A stretch of 64,000 nt of DNA from Ailanthus altissimus (taxonomy: Eukaryota; Streptophyta; Magnoliopsida; Sapindales; Simaroubaceae): positions 22,798,501 to 22,862,500 of the forward strand of contig OX327695.1 of the NCBI GenBank assembly GCA_946807835.1, given 5' to 3'. This document shows positions 1 through 12,118 of the stretch, piece after piece (positions within the stretch are counted from its first letter, which is position 1; each line of letters begins with the position of its first letter). Made by a program: the position numbers and the translations under genes. The notes under the pieces were generated by a model that saw nothing but the letters and a program-made list of their open reading frames with translations, had not been told where the DNA came from and did not search any database.

Positions 1-1562
1 CGGAGTTGTTCCTTAAAAATTTTCTCATAGAACTTTAGAAGTCGAAGAAAAAGAGTGCCGTTACTTATAGGCGTAGACTGAAGTTCCATAGGCGAGATGG
101 TTCAGATATGCAATTTGATCCACCATGATCCAAAAATGAAGACATCACGCTGACGACGTTAAATTAGGCGCTACTTGGGAGGTAACTCAGGACATTATAA
201 GGACGTGTGTGAGGCTTCAATACATCATTCAGGAAAGTGTTTCATTTTTTTATTTTTATTAATGCCATGTGGACATGTTATGGATTAAGTTTGGGGGAGG
301 GAAACACTTCCACATTTTCAATTGACTTCACTTATTTATCTGAAATTTTATTTTTGCTTATTTATCTGCAATAATTTTTATTTTGCATTCTTTTTAGGTG
401 TGTTTTATGCATTTTGTATTCGGTTTTGGGTTTAACATGATTATTAGTCAATGATAAACTAAGTACAAAAACTATAGCTTTTTGAAATCAATGAATATTA
501 TGTTTGTTCATATGTTTGATTTTGATTGCACATTTTATCTTTTGTGATTACTTGAAACACATTGAGCACATAGTTGGATTGTTATGTTAGTTGCACAATA
601 AGAACACAAAAAGTCTCAAACACACTCTAGAACTTGTTTGATTATCACTTGAGACGAAATCATAGGACATACATAATTAAGGAAATAATTTTAGGCCATG
701 TTTGGATCGTTTGAGCCTTTCGAGCCTACCGATATATATTTATCCATAGTCACCTATTTTGAGCTTAATGACCATCTTTCTTTGTTAACTATAATAATAC
801 CTTAAAACAAATACATATTCCATCATTATCATCCCTCATACCATAGGCATAAAAGTTATGTTTGTGTTTGTTCCAAAAGGTTGAAAAATTCTAAGTTTGT
901 GGGCATAGTGATTTGGAATACTTTGTAAAAAAACAAACATCAAAAGAAAAGAAAAAAAAAAGCAAATATATATCCCTATATGCTTTTTAAAAAAAAATTG
1001 TTAATAAAAAGCAACAAAGGAAGTTTCAAATTAAGTTTGGGGGTGTCCTTTGGAATGAGATTAAGGCTTTGATGTTCAATAACAATATATGTTTATGGTG
1101 TGATTTGAACAAAAAATGAATCCACATTATCCTACTTTTACCCTACCATACATTACAAGCTTAATAAAGTCTTATTTGATTCTTAATCATGTTTGTTCCT
1201 ACATTAGTGGAGAGTGATATGAAAAGTATGCCTATGAAGTGTATGTTTTATAAAAAAAAAATCCATAGAGACTGCATCGTTTCTTGTAGGAATAAACCAT
1301 TTCAGGTGTATTTAACTGACAATAACGACTACACATACACACACACACACACCAAGTAATCATTTGTATGATGAAATGAGCATAATGATTAGACTTATTG
1401 AATAGTCACAGTATTTAAAGATTTTTAATAGTTATAGACAATATAATATTTGAGAATAACTATTAATCATCTGTTAGCCCATAAATTTGTTTTAGAATTT
1501 ATTTTATTTATTTTTATCTATCTTTGCTCGAGGACGAGCAAACTTTTAAGTTTGTGGGTATT
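1..1562 (+). mobile_element. 3' internal region of a Ty3/gypsy (Athila/Tat-like) retrotransposon
   Basis: This is non-coding tail sequence between the end of pol and the 3' LTR. Around 150-180 is a degenerate form of the 'gcgctacttgggaggtaact' motif that commonly follows the last ORF in plant Athila/Tat elements. Two 'aagtttgggggag/tg'-type stretches lie near 288 and 1033. At 1522-1541 a 'ctcgaggacgag' palindrome is followed by an 'aagtttgtgggtatt' polypurine-like tract directly before the LTR start. No ORF survives. The 5' part of the element is outside the window. The lineage is inferred from these motifs, not from coding domains. Confidence 0.7.
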
Positions 1563-4500
1563 TGATAGGGCGTAATTGTATAAAGTATTTTATCCTCCTA
1601 AACTTTATGTTTGTTCAATTTATCCCAATAATTTGACTATTTATGTATATTAATGTTGTTCTATAGGTTTAAGCACTATCGGAACAAAAATATCGGAAAC
1701 TGGATGCAAATGAAGCTATTTGAGATGAGAATCCAAAAAGAGACTAAAATGCTCAAAACGTGAATAGTACAAGTGAACAGTGCAATTTCTATAGTGCATG
1801 AATAGTGCAATACCGGGGCATTCAATTTGAGCACCGGGGCGTCAATTTTAGAAGCTCCACGCTGCGGCATTAAACCTGAATGCCGCGGCACTGAATTCTG
1901 GGCACTCTTTAAGAACATTTTTGTCCTCTTTTTAAAACCCTAAACCTATATAAACGCCCATTGTTGAGCCAAGATGAGGTGGGCTATAGAGAGCACAAAA
2001 ATAAACACTTCATTTGGGTCTTAGAAGCAAGAATCAACTGTAGTAACCAGTATCCATAACCGGTAAGAATATGTATATTTATATATATAAATATACGTAT
2101 TTTATTTGTATATGGGTGATCCTTGATTTATATATTGTTATTAGTAGTGTTTTTATAGGTTAAGGATATACTATTAGTATTGGGTTTATTTGTAAGACTT
2201 TGGAATTATTTTAGGGACCAAATTGTTATACTTTGAAAGTTTTGGGGGTGAATTCGTAAATACCAAAAATTAACCACTTAGTATAAAAATACACTTTTAA
2301 AAACCCTAATTCTCTCATTTTGGTCGAGCTACCCATTTTTAGAGAGAGAAGAGAGAAATAAAGGAGAGAGAAAGAGAAGAAGAAGAAGAAAAAGAAGAAG
2401 AAATTGGAATTTTGGATCTTTAGAGGTATATCACAACTAATTATCAATTTATTGGTGTTAATTAAGTTAATTTCTTTAAGTTTTGATTTCTGGAAATATG
2501 TATAATTAAGGATTTGATGTGTATTTCGTTTGATGTTGTGAGAATTGATGATGATCTATAAGATAGTTTGATAAATCATGATGAATTATGGAATTTCTGC
2601 TGGATAACCTCTTGATCTAGGAAATTTATAAATTGTTGTGATTCGATTCTGGTTTTGAATTTTGAGTATATGAAATTAGACATGTTTAGGATCATCTGAG
2701 ACTTTGAATCGACTGAAAATCTCGGAAATTGAATTTGTAGTGAATTTACCAAAATGACCCTGGAATTCTGGAAATTTCCTGTGTAAACAGTATGATACAG
2801 TGGAAAATAATTTTTGACCTGCTGAATGATCTTTAAAAATTATGAATTTGTGGAATATGATAATTTTATATGTCTAATATGATATACTCAGAATTGAGAA
2901 TTTGGATCAATGTGGTTGAAGTGTTATGAATTTCTAAAGTGTATCAGCTCATTGTAGTATTTGATTAACAGATTTTTAAAGTTATGAAATAAAATAGTTT
3001 TAAAATACTTTTGGCAGTTATTTGGAAGCCAAATATTTATCATGGACTGAGATATGTGTCAAGAGTAATTATGTGGTAGTTTTATAATTTTTGAGTTAGT
3101 ATATGATTTTATAAAATTGGGAGATTGAATACTGTTCAGTAAGTATCTTGATCCTGTCAAGTTTGTAGTTTGGATTCGATGGTGTGTATGGAATGGATTG
3201 TGTAGGAATTTTGATATAATATTCATATATAAGAAGTATATATGAGTCAAGAATGATATATTCTGATTTCGGAGTAATTGGACATCATTTGATGTATTGG
3301 AAATTTTTGTTAAGTGTAAGTGGTCAGAATGACAGGTTTTGAGAAACCAAATATTTAGACCAATTTGATGTGATAAATGCATTGTGTGTAATTTTGTAAG
3401 CTATTTAAAGTATTTTGTGTGAATTGTGAGGCTTATGAAAGGATTAATCTCCATTGATAGGTTAAGGAGATTTAAGCCTTGTAGCTGAAAGTGTTAAGAG
3501 GTAAGTATACTAGACTTTTTACTGAAATCACAATAAACATAGTAATTGTTTTGTATGATTTTGCAAATGGGGTTAAGAATATGTTTATGTTTTGTCAAAG
3601 TATATTTTGATATGAAATGTGAATATATGTTTCTGAATGTGAGCATTGACATTGAGCATGGACATACATGTGTTTTTGTAAGTGAGCTTTCAAAATAAGA
3701 TGTGTTTAATAAAGAAAGCTTTTGAAGTGTAATATGTCCATGAGAAATATTTTGTATTTTGAGGGTACTTGAACTCACTGTTAACTTAGTAGGCATTTTA
3801 TGTGATTTGTGGAGCCTTTATGTGTGGCCTTTCCTTTGGGATTGGTATATGTTATGTGTTTCGTATGTAGGGAGGATCCTATTGGTACCTAAAGGAAGAG
3901 TGAGTTATCACATTCGTGTGGTGGCGTATAGGTACATGTGAGAGGACTCACCGATGATCAGGGTGAGGGTTTGGCTTTTACCTTCGGGCATAAGCATTAT
4001 ATATGTGTGATTTAAAGACCTCACTTGTACTATTCCTCTCATACGGTATGTCACCTACGAGTGACATTTGGCTCATTATGTGATATGTGATATGTAAGTC
4101 CTACTAAGTAGTAGTTGAGTAATGGTATTCCTATTATGTGTTTTGAAAGAATGTGTAAGCGCTTACATGATATGTGATTTGATAAGATTATGATTTTGAT
4201 TGATCACAGCATATCATACATATGCATTGTGTACATATATGTATTTGTATTTGATATATGAAAAATTAGTATGCTTACTGAGTTTTATACTCATTATAGT
4301 TTATGGTGATTTCAGGTAAATAAGGTACATGTGTGCTTAGCGGATTTGGCAAGGCTTCTGCTGTTCCTTGGGTTCCCTAAGTTGCTAGGTTGTTGTGTGT
4401 TTCATTTGGGGACACGTGGGATAGGATATTTGGTTTGTCCCTATTGAATAAATACTTATGTATTATTTCATTGTGTGTGGATTGGATTTGGTTTAAGTTT

Positions 4501-5794
4501 TATAAAGTGTGGTTATTGGATGATTTTAAGTAAGAATTTGCAATGGATATATTCTGGGCTCCCGGTAACAAAGTTGCTACTGGTGATGTAGTAGAGTGTT
4601 AATCTCTGAGAAAACTCTGCGTATCTCCGGTTTAATAATTGTCCCAGTCATAATTCAATTGCTATAATTCTGAAAGAAATTGAAATGAATGTTTAAATAT
4701 TGTCAAGAGAAGTTTATATTTATATGTTAGGTTATGGTTGATTTTAGTGTTGAACTTACTAGCAACTTGCTAAGGATTTCTGTGTTGAATGAAAGTTGAA
4801 AATTTTGTGTAATATTATTTATGAGTGCACATGCAGTGAATGAATGTAAGTGATGTCGTGTGTCGGATCTTTTGGGTCTGGGGCGTGACATCAACAATAA
4901 GAGGCAAAAATCAAGAGGAAGAAGAAGAAGAATTTCTGCTTTTGAAGGAAGAACATCACCATTGCATCAAGGGAAATTTCTTCTTCTCTTCAATTTCGTA
5001 TTTGTTGTTGATTCCGGTATGTATAATGATGTTGTTAGATGCTTAAAACTTATATTTTTAATTATGAACTAAGTTTTATTGCTAGGATTACAATGTGAAC
5101 TCAATATGTAGCTTGGATTGATTATTTTCCCTTATTTATCATATTGGTATTGAATTATTCAATTTGTTCCATACTTAATGCTTCTAATTACATGACAATG
5201 GATTAGATTGATTAAGGAACCTTAATGAACTTGAAAAAGGAAATTTTGTATTGGCCATGAATAAATTGATGTATGATCATTGTGTAAAAGCATGAGTTCT
5301 ATATGAGATATGAATATACTTATATGGCATATATGACCATTTAGAGAATTTGAACTTAATGAATCTTATTTCAATTTGATTATCATAGGAATATAGATAA
5401 TTGATTGAATGAGATATACTCACTTGACCATCGAAAGAGGCTTGTGAGGATATTAGAGTTCTTGGTTAAAATTCATATTGATAGTTGTAAAGGGAGTAAT
5501 TGAATTCAAGTGAAGTATTGATGGATTATTGTAATCTTGGGCATTTGAGTATTTGTGCTATCACGTTTGTTATCTTTGCTCAATTCTTGTAATTATTATT
5601 ATTTCTTGTTTAGTTAGTTTAGATATCAAAACCATTAAATTGCCAATAGCTTGAATAAGAATATGAGAACATAATTTTAGTACTTAGCAAGTAGTAATAA
5701 CAATTCCTTGTAGGATCTACACTCTACTCATCATATATTACTTGTTGCGATAACATGCACTTGCGTTAGTTTATGTTATAGAAATCATATAACA
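1563..5794 (+). mobile_element. 3' LTR of the Athila/Tat-like element, split by a Tekay-like solo LTR
   Basis: The LTR starts TGATAGGG directly after the polypurine-like tract and ends ...ATATAACA at 5794. Removing the insertion at 2039-4890 and one TSD copy leaves about 1,375 bp. It has a TATA motif (ctatataaac, 1946-1955). Its 3' half (4896-5794) is recognisably homologous to the solo LTR at 12119-13605: both have a 'gaagaggcttgtga' block and end with 'atatagaaat...CA'. The GC-rich box at about 1813-1910 matches the U3 style of that relative. Downstream, copia gag sequence resumes at once, so this element sits in the copia element; its other TSD copy is beyond the window edge. Confidence 0.75.
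2039..4890 (+). mobile_element. Solo LTR, Tekay/Del-like family, copy 1 (2,852 bp)
   Basis: It begins TGTAGTAACC and ends GGGGCGTGACA, flanked by a perfect 5-bp TSD TCAAC (2034-2038 and 4891-4895). A second copy, about 95% identical in the parts compared by eye, lies at 57460-60177. A length of 2.7-2.9 kb, TG...CA ends and the GGGGCGTGACA terminus are typical of plant Tekay/Del chromovirus LTRs, so I infer that lineage. There is no internal region, primer-binding site or second LTR, so this is a solo LTR left by LTR-LTR recombination. A purine run (2339-2401) gives antisense poly-F ORFs that are not genes. Confidence 0.88.
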
Positions 5795-6455
5795 ATGCAA
5801 GTTTTAAACACTTCAGAATCTAAAGAGCGAACATCCAAAAAGAAGAGTTGTACTCATTGTGAAAAAGACTACCACATCATTAATTGTTGTTACTTCCTCC
5901 ATGGTTTTTCACCTAGTCACAAATTTCACAGCAAGGATGTGAAACTAAGAGGAAAGAAGTTTAATGTTAACAACTCGACGACTAAAGAAGAACCCGAGAG
6001 ATAAAATTTTACCAACACCATGTTTACTCCCGAAGAATACAATTAACTCAAAGTTATAATTTAGAAAGATAATAGTAACACTTTACCTTTTGTGAACATT
6101 ACATGTATTCACTTACCTTTCTGTTATAAGTTTGATTCTTCATCATATGTTGAATAGATCATTGATAGTGGGGCTATAGATCATTGATAGTGGGGCTATA
6201 GATCATGTTTCTTATGTTCAACTAACACTGCATAAGACAATTTGTATTCATAATTTTGTTTGGTTGCCAAATAGATGCCAAGCTAAGATTAAGTGCATTA
6301 AGTCAATCAAGTTGTCAAACAACATTATTCTAAATAATATTCTTTATGCTCCCAAATTTAGAGTTAATATGTTATTAGTTGGTAAACTTTCTAGGGCATT
6401 GGGTTATAGTGTAACTTTTTACCCTTATTTTATATGGTGCATAATATGGCTATGA
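5795..6455 (+). pseudogene. Copia gag zinc knuckle and protease relic
   Basis: Reading from 5795, a Lys-rich stretch leads into a Cys-His cluster (C-T-H-C-E-K-D-Y-H, then N-C-C-Y and L-H-G-F-S-P-S-H) that matches the knuckle region of plant copia Gag. The canonical spacing is degraded. At about 6154-6180 'IIDSGA.DHV' is the retroviral-type aspartic protease active site (D-S-G). Residues following it resemble the copia stretch between protease and integrase ('ILNNILYAPKFRVNMLLVGKLS'). The reading frame is broken at 6002 and again before 6160. Confidence 0.75.
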
Positions 6456-6778
6456 AGAAGACAATTGGCCTGAGTAAACAGCTTAATAGTTTATACTATC
6501 TTAGAGCTAGTCAAATACTACCTACCATACACCACATCCAATGCAATCATTATATTTGGTATAAATAATTTGGTCATCCCTCCATTGCACCTTTTAGGCA
6601 CTCTAAAAAACGAACCCAATTTTTTTTATTTTGCTTTATTTTGTGATTTTTGTCTTTTGGCTAAACAAACTCGTTTATCTTTTTTCAATAGTTCTATATC
6701 TACTAGTACACTTTTTGATTTAATCTATTATGATATTTGGGAACCTCATAAAATTACTTCCCATATAGGAGCTTGTTA
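6456..6778 (+). pseudogene. Copia integrase N-terminal part
   Basis: A 'W-Y-K-x-F-G-H-P-S' remnant of the 'LWHxRLGHPS' zinc-binding block is at about 6558-6582. It is followed by 'CDFCLLAKQTRLSFFNSSI' and 'FDLIYYDIWEPHKITSHIGACY' (6640-6778), the typical start of the copia integrase catalytic core. The sequence stops abruptly at the LTR-X insertion and resumes at 11162 with 'IDDYFRYT'. Confidence 0.75.
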
Positions 6779-9700
6779 TGAAAGTGTGCTATTTTTCTAG
6801 GGTGCATGAATTTACAATGTGTTCATCATAAGATAATACACATGTCACACATACATACTAGCGCAGTAGAATTGGAAATCTAATTTTCTAATGCGACAAA
6901 TACATTTAAAATTTAAGTTTATTACATTAATGAGATTTAAGATTGAGAAATCACCTTGTATGTCTTTAGAAATTTAGTTTAGAACTGGAGTCCACCTTGA
7001 AGCGTACTCATGGGCAATTCTAAGACTCAACTAAGTAAGTTTCAGTCTCTAGAATAGTAGCTCTAATTTTCAGCAAAAATGTGTTTAACTCTTAAATACA
7101 ATATTGGTTAACTTTTAACCTAGTTTATGTTGAGATTTATGCTTACGTGTCTTCCATTTTATGTATGAATATTTGATTCATATTTATACTATTATCATTT
7201 TATAAATCGCTAAGTATATTTTATACATGGTAAGATGCTTGTAACATTTAAGACATTATATGATCTGAAAGAGTTCAGATTTGGTCTAGTTTAAAGCAGT
7301 GTTAAGAATTAGCAACACTGAGAGTTATAAATTCTAAGAGTTAGCATTGATAAGAGTTATCAGGTTATAAGAGTTAGCAAAATCTAAAGAGTTAGAGCCT
7401 TATCTGAAATGGGATAGACCTGAGAATATATTAGTAATGATATAGTTGCAAAGAGTTGTAAATGGTGCTAGGAAATGTCGTTATGCAAGTATGTTCACAA
7501 ACACTATATTCCTGATCTATCTTCACTGATGCAAGTTTGTTAATGAAGACCTTATTATATATAGATCAATGTATGTCTATATTTGGATGGTTAGTCTTAG
7601 CAAACCTTAAGTTTGGTGGAAGCTCATATAGAGATACAAGTATTCAGTTAAAACTGAATATAGAACAGACTTACGAGGACCTCCAATAGACATCCCATAT
7701 AACTGTCAATAGAGAGTCTTCTAGAATTGAGTAGTATTCGTGATCCTTTAACCTGAGTGCCACAGTGAGCTTGCGAGTGATCCACCATACTTTGGTTCCA
7801 CACATGTCAAAAACCTTTCATGGTCTGACCGCTGGGTGTCGCTGGGAATGGTCCAATGCTCATGGAGCCCGATGTGCGTGGATATGGGATCTATTAGCTC
7901 ATTTGGGTGAGTAATATATTATGATGCTCCAAGATTTTATTTCAGAAAGTCTTTTGGCTATAAGCAGTTATACCCGAGAAAAAGAGTTTTGTCATAGGGA
8001 TAATTAATATCGCAAAAGTATTTACAGATATTATTTATTGAAATACAAATTTAGAGATAAGTTTATGGTCAAGTATATAAAGACTTGACGGTGTTGATCT
8101 ATATCTCCGCTCTTCCAGGATATCCATGATAAAGGGATTATACGAATATGTAATAACCTCAACTTGTATGGTTTAACGCGTATTTTGTAATATTCGTAAC
8201 ATTTGTGTGGGACATTGTTCACGGATGTATGGACAAGTTCCATATAAAAAGCCGAGCATGGACCTAGAGAGTCTCACAATATGAAGTGTACTCATTATAC
8301 ACCAGGACAACATATTGGATCAAACAGTTCGTTCCAAGAAATTCCAACAAACCGAAAATATGTTTCAGGGGTTCCTCAGGATGTATATTTGTCAAGACTT
8401 AAATGTTAAGTACATCGCATAATTGATTGACAAGAGTTGTTAACCAATCGGATGTTAACAAATTGAATAATATTGTGCATAATTTATTTTTACCTGAAAA
8501 GTACCGATTTACCTTGTTAGTAAAAACAAGTAAGGTAAAAATAATTATTCAAAAATAATTATTTAATAATCAATGTAAAATTCATTTATTATTATTATTA
8601 CAAAAAGATAAACATCAATTATAACAATGGTATTATTTATCTAATAAGAGGCCTTGATGTTGGTCATTAATTACTTAAAATAGTTAAAGATATTCCAACA
8701 TTAGGTAAAGAAATATTTCGTGACCATTAATCAAATGTATTTGATAAGATAATGCAATGAAATAGCCAACAATATTTAATGGTAGGCTATGAAAAGTATT
8801 AGTAAATTAAAATAAAACTTGAATAAATTGAATTCATTCATTAGATGCATGATACGACCAAGTGTGAGTGTAAAGAGAAGAGAAAGTTTTTGGCTAAGTC
8901 CTTAATATTCTTACAAGAGAGTTGTGAGGGAAAAAGACCAAGAACATTCAACTCTTTCTTATCACTCACAAGAAATAAACACCATATAGTTTAAAGTGTT
9001 TTAAAAGTTAAAATATTTTGTTGTTGGAAATTTGAAGCTGCTATTCTAACTTCACAGTTCCACCGGTTTTAGTTGTGAACTAAAATTGTGCAACAACATA
9101 CTTCAAAGTGAGTTCAAGAATTAGAGATTGGAGTTCTTGAAGAATTAAAAAGTTACCTTCAATCTGGATAAGTTTACTTACTTATAATTTATTTAAATGA
9201 TACTTATGAATATATATGAGATATATGTATTTGATTGTGCCATATTGAGTGTAATATATATTTGATTATGCCATATTGAGTGTAATATGTATATGATACT
9301 TCCGCAGCTTGTATGATTTTTTTTTAATTATACGTACACTCCACACATCACACATTCACAGTTTAATAATTAAACACTTTAACTATTTGTTTTGTTTTAA
9401 AACTAAGAAATTATTTTATTTTGTTCAATTCTTGAATAACAAAACAATTTCTTTGTATTTTAATGATGGCCGATCAAAACTAGAAAGAAGATGATGATGA
9501 AGACTTTGTTTCAACACTTGAAACTCTCTCTCATCAAACTGGCAGAACCAAATAGTATCACCTTGTACAAATGAAACACATTTCATTTATAAGCAAATTT
9601 TCCTCTTTTGATTAGTCAACATTCGGCCCCATCATGCATGGCCAAATAATTCCCATTGTTGGCTTGTCTCCTATTTGTTTAAAAACAAATAATTTAAAAT

Positions 9701-11161
9701 ATTAATTTATTTAATAATTTGTTAACTTAGAAAAAATAATTATTAAATACACTTTGTTTGTCTCATAAGTAAGGTTAATTTTGTAAAGACAAAGTCAAAT
9801 AATAAATACCTTAGATTGTGCCACTTGTCATCATCTCATTAGTCAACAAATTTTTTTTAACTAATTGATATACTTAACACTTAAATCTTGCCAAGTTACA
9901 GTCTAAGGGATCCTAAAACAAATATTCGATTTGTTGGAACTTCCTGGAATGAACTTTTCAATCCAATCTGTTGCTCCAGTACATAACAAGTACACTTCAT
10001 ATTATAAGACTTCCTAGGTCCACACCTGATTTGTCATATAGAACTTCTCTATATGTTTGTGAACAATTTCCTACACACACATCACGAATATTACAAATCA
10101 GCACGTTAAACTATATAAGCTTAGGTCATAACATATATATAATCTTTCTATCACCTATATCTTGAAAGAGCAGAGATATAGATCTACATCGTTAAATCTG
10201 TATATGTTCATCCGTGAACTTATTTTTAGATTTGTATTTAATAGACAATATCTGCAAATACTTTTACGATATTATTTATTTTGCAGAAAACTCTTTTCTG
10301 GATTTACTGCTTATAGCCATAATACTTTTTTAAAATACAATCTCGAAGCATCAAAATATACAACTCACTCATGTGAGTTGACGGATCCCATATCTATGCA
10401 TACCGAACTCCATGAGCATCAGACAATTTCTAGTGACACGCAACTGTCAGACCATGAAAGGTCTCTAAAATTCGTGGAACCAAATTATGGTAGATCACTC
10501 ATAAGCACACCATGGCACTCAGATCAAAGGACCATGAATATTACTCAACTCGAGAAGACTTGCATTGACAGTTTTATGGGATGTCTATTGGAGATCCTCA
10601 TGAGTCTATTTAGTATCTAGTCCTTACTAAATACTCGCATGCCTATACGAGCTTTCATTAAACTTATGGTTTGCTAAGACTAACTATTTGAACCATCTAG
10701 ATATAGACATACACTAATCTATATAAAAAAAATTTCGCTGATAGACCCGCATCGGTAAAGATAGATTAGAAATATAATGTTTGAGAATAAACTGCATAAT
10801 GATATTTTCTAACACCATTTGCAACTCTTTACAACTATGTTATTACTAATATATTTTTAAGTCATTGTCCTATTTCAAATAAGGTTCTAATTTCTTAGAT
10901 TTCGCTAATTCTTATAATGTGCTAACTCTTAACATTGTTAACTCTTAATACTTATAACTTTTAGCACTGCTACATTTTAGCACATGATCTAAACTTTATT
11001 AGACCAGATTTAAACTCCTATAGATCATACAATGTCTGAAATATTGCAAGTATTTTATCATTTAATAAATATAATTAGCGATTTAATAAAATGATGATTG
11101 TATAAATATTAAAATAAATATTCATATATAATGGGATAGCACGTAAGTAAAAATTCCAACA
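6779..11161 (-). mobile_element. Solo LTR of unassigned family 'LTR-X', minus strand, itself interrupted
   Basis: Read on the minus strand, the LTR begins TGTTGGAATT at 11161 and ends ...CACTTTCA at 6779. Flanks share GTTA, or GTTAT if the boundary is moved one base (6775-6778/9 and 11162-11166), so a 4-5 bp TSD is likely. Without the nested copy (7128-9360 plus one TSD copy) it is about 2.14 kb. It is homologous to the plus-strand copy inside it and to a third copy near 46.9-48.06 kb. It has no coding domains, so its superfamily cannot be given. The insertion splits copia integrase. Confidence 0.8.
7128..9360 (+). mobile_element. Solo LTR-X, plus strand, nested in the minus-strand LTR-X
   Basis: It starts TGTTGAGATT and ends CACATTCACA, with a perfect 5-bp TSD GTTTA (7123-7127 and 9361-9365); length 2,233 bp. 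It aligns with the reverse complement of 9366-11161: for example 'ggctataagcagt' (7955-7970) faces its complement near 10307-10320, and the 'cttgtatggtttaacgcg' block (8163-8180) faces 10107-10125. The 3' quarter has a 'cttccgcagc' motif (9299-9308), comparable to 'ttcgctgcg' in the third copy. It is younger than the LTR around it. Confidence 0.85.
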
Positions 11162-12118
11162 GTTATTATTATTGATGATTATTTTCGTTACACCGAAATA
11201 CATATGATGAGTTTTAAATTCAAAACTCAATCACTAATAAAAATTATTTTTTTCATGGGTCAGAACTTAATTTCATTACGAGATTAAAGCTTTACGTTCT
11301 GACAATGGAAAATAGTTTTTATCTTTATAAGCCTTTTTTATAAAGAGTGGCACATTTTTTTAACATACTTGCCCATACATACTCCAATAAAATAGAGTTG
11401 TAGAGTGTAAGTATAGACATCTCTTAAATGTGAGTCATTCACTTCATTTTCAAGCCAACCTATCTTTGCAATTTTAGGGGAAGAGTCTACAAACAACACG
11501 CTATCTAATCAATCACCTTATAACACCCATCTTATCCAACAAAATACCATACCACCAGGTTTACAATAAACCTCCAATATACTCTTATCTCTATGCCTTT
11601 GGTTGTTCATGTTATGTTACCAACCTTAAACCCAATCATAAATTTGACATTCATGACCGAAAATGTATATTTCTTAGTTATCCACCTAGACAAAAGGGCT
11701 ACAGTGTCTATGACCTCCAATTTCATCAATCTTTCATTTCTCGTAATGTGATATTCTACGAATTCATATCCCATTTCAACCACTTTAATTTAAAATCTTG
11801 ATGACCACATAGACAAACCGACCCTACCCTTACTATTTGATACTACGAATAATGCAAAAGACCCAAACTATAACCAAACACAGCACTAGGGCGCCGAAAT
11901 CCAAAACCTAGGCACCGCAACTCCATACTCTCTATGCGTAACACTGAATTATAGATTTGCAATGCTGCAGTGCCATTCTTACAGATTCCTAGAACCAAAT
12001 CTAAAAAATCATTGTCACGATACCACTCTTTCCTCGCTGTGAGTGAGCAAATCCAGAACCTTGGCGTTGCGACGCCAACTACTCATCGTCAGATTCCCGA
12101 CGCTATGGCGCTAGCCAT
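11162..12118 (+). pseudogene. Copia integrase core and start of the linker
   Basis: It continues the integrase after the LTR-X insertion: 'IIDDYFRYT', then a degraded 'P-Y-T-P' block (about 11370-11390, canonical PYTPQQN) and a long recognisable run, 'YAFGCSCYVTNLKPNHKFDIHDRKCIFLSY' in part, ending 'KGYSVYDLQFHQSFISRNVIFYE' (about 11595-11765). This is the classic end of copia integrase. After it comes the poorly conserved linker before RT, with GC-rich 'gcgcc' words. Frameshifts and stops are present throughout. The TSD of the next insertion (GCCAT) closes this segment. Confidence 0.75.

Noticed and set aside
2226..2447. Poly-Phe minus-strand ORF
   Set aside because: A purine-rich GAA/AGA run in an LTR; the same by-product appears at 57739-57957.
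3494..3796. 100-residue minus-strand ORF in the Tekay-like LTR
   Set aside because: Its counterpart in the second copy is broken into two frames (58914-59217), so it is not maintained.
10162..10620. 152-residue plus-strand ORF
   Set aside because: It lies wholly in the minus-strand LTR-X copy and is not open in the other two copies; no protein similarity recognised.
6779..11161. DNA transposon with 2-kb terminal inverted repeats
   Set aside because: The plus-strand arm has its own perfect TSD (GTTTA) inside the other arm, and both arms have TG...CA ends; two opposed solo LTRs explain it better.
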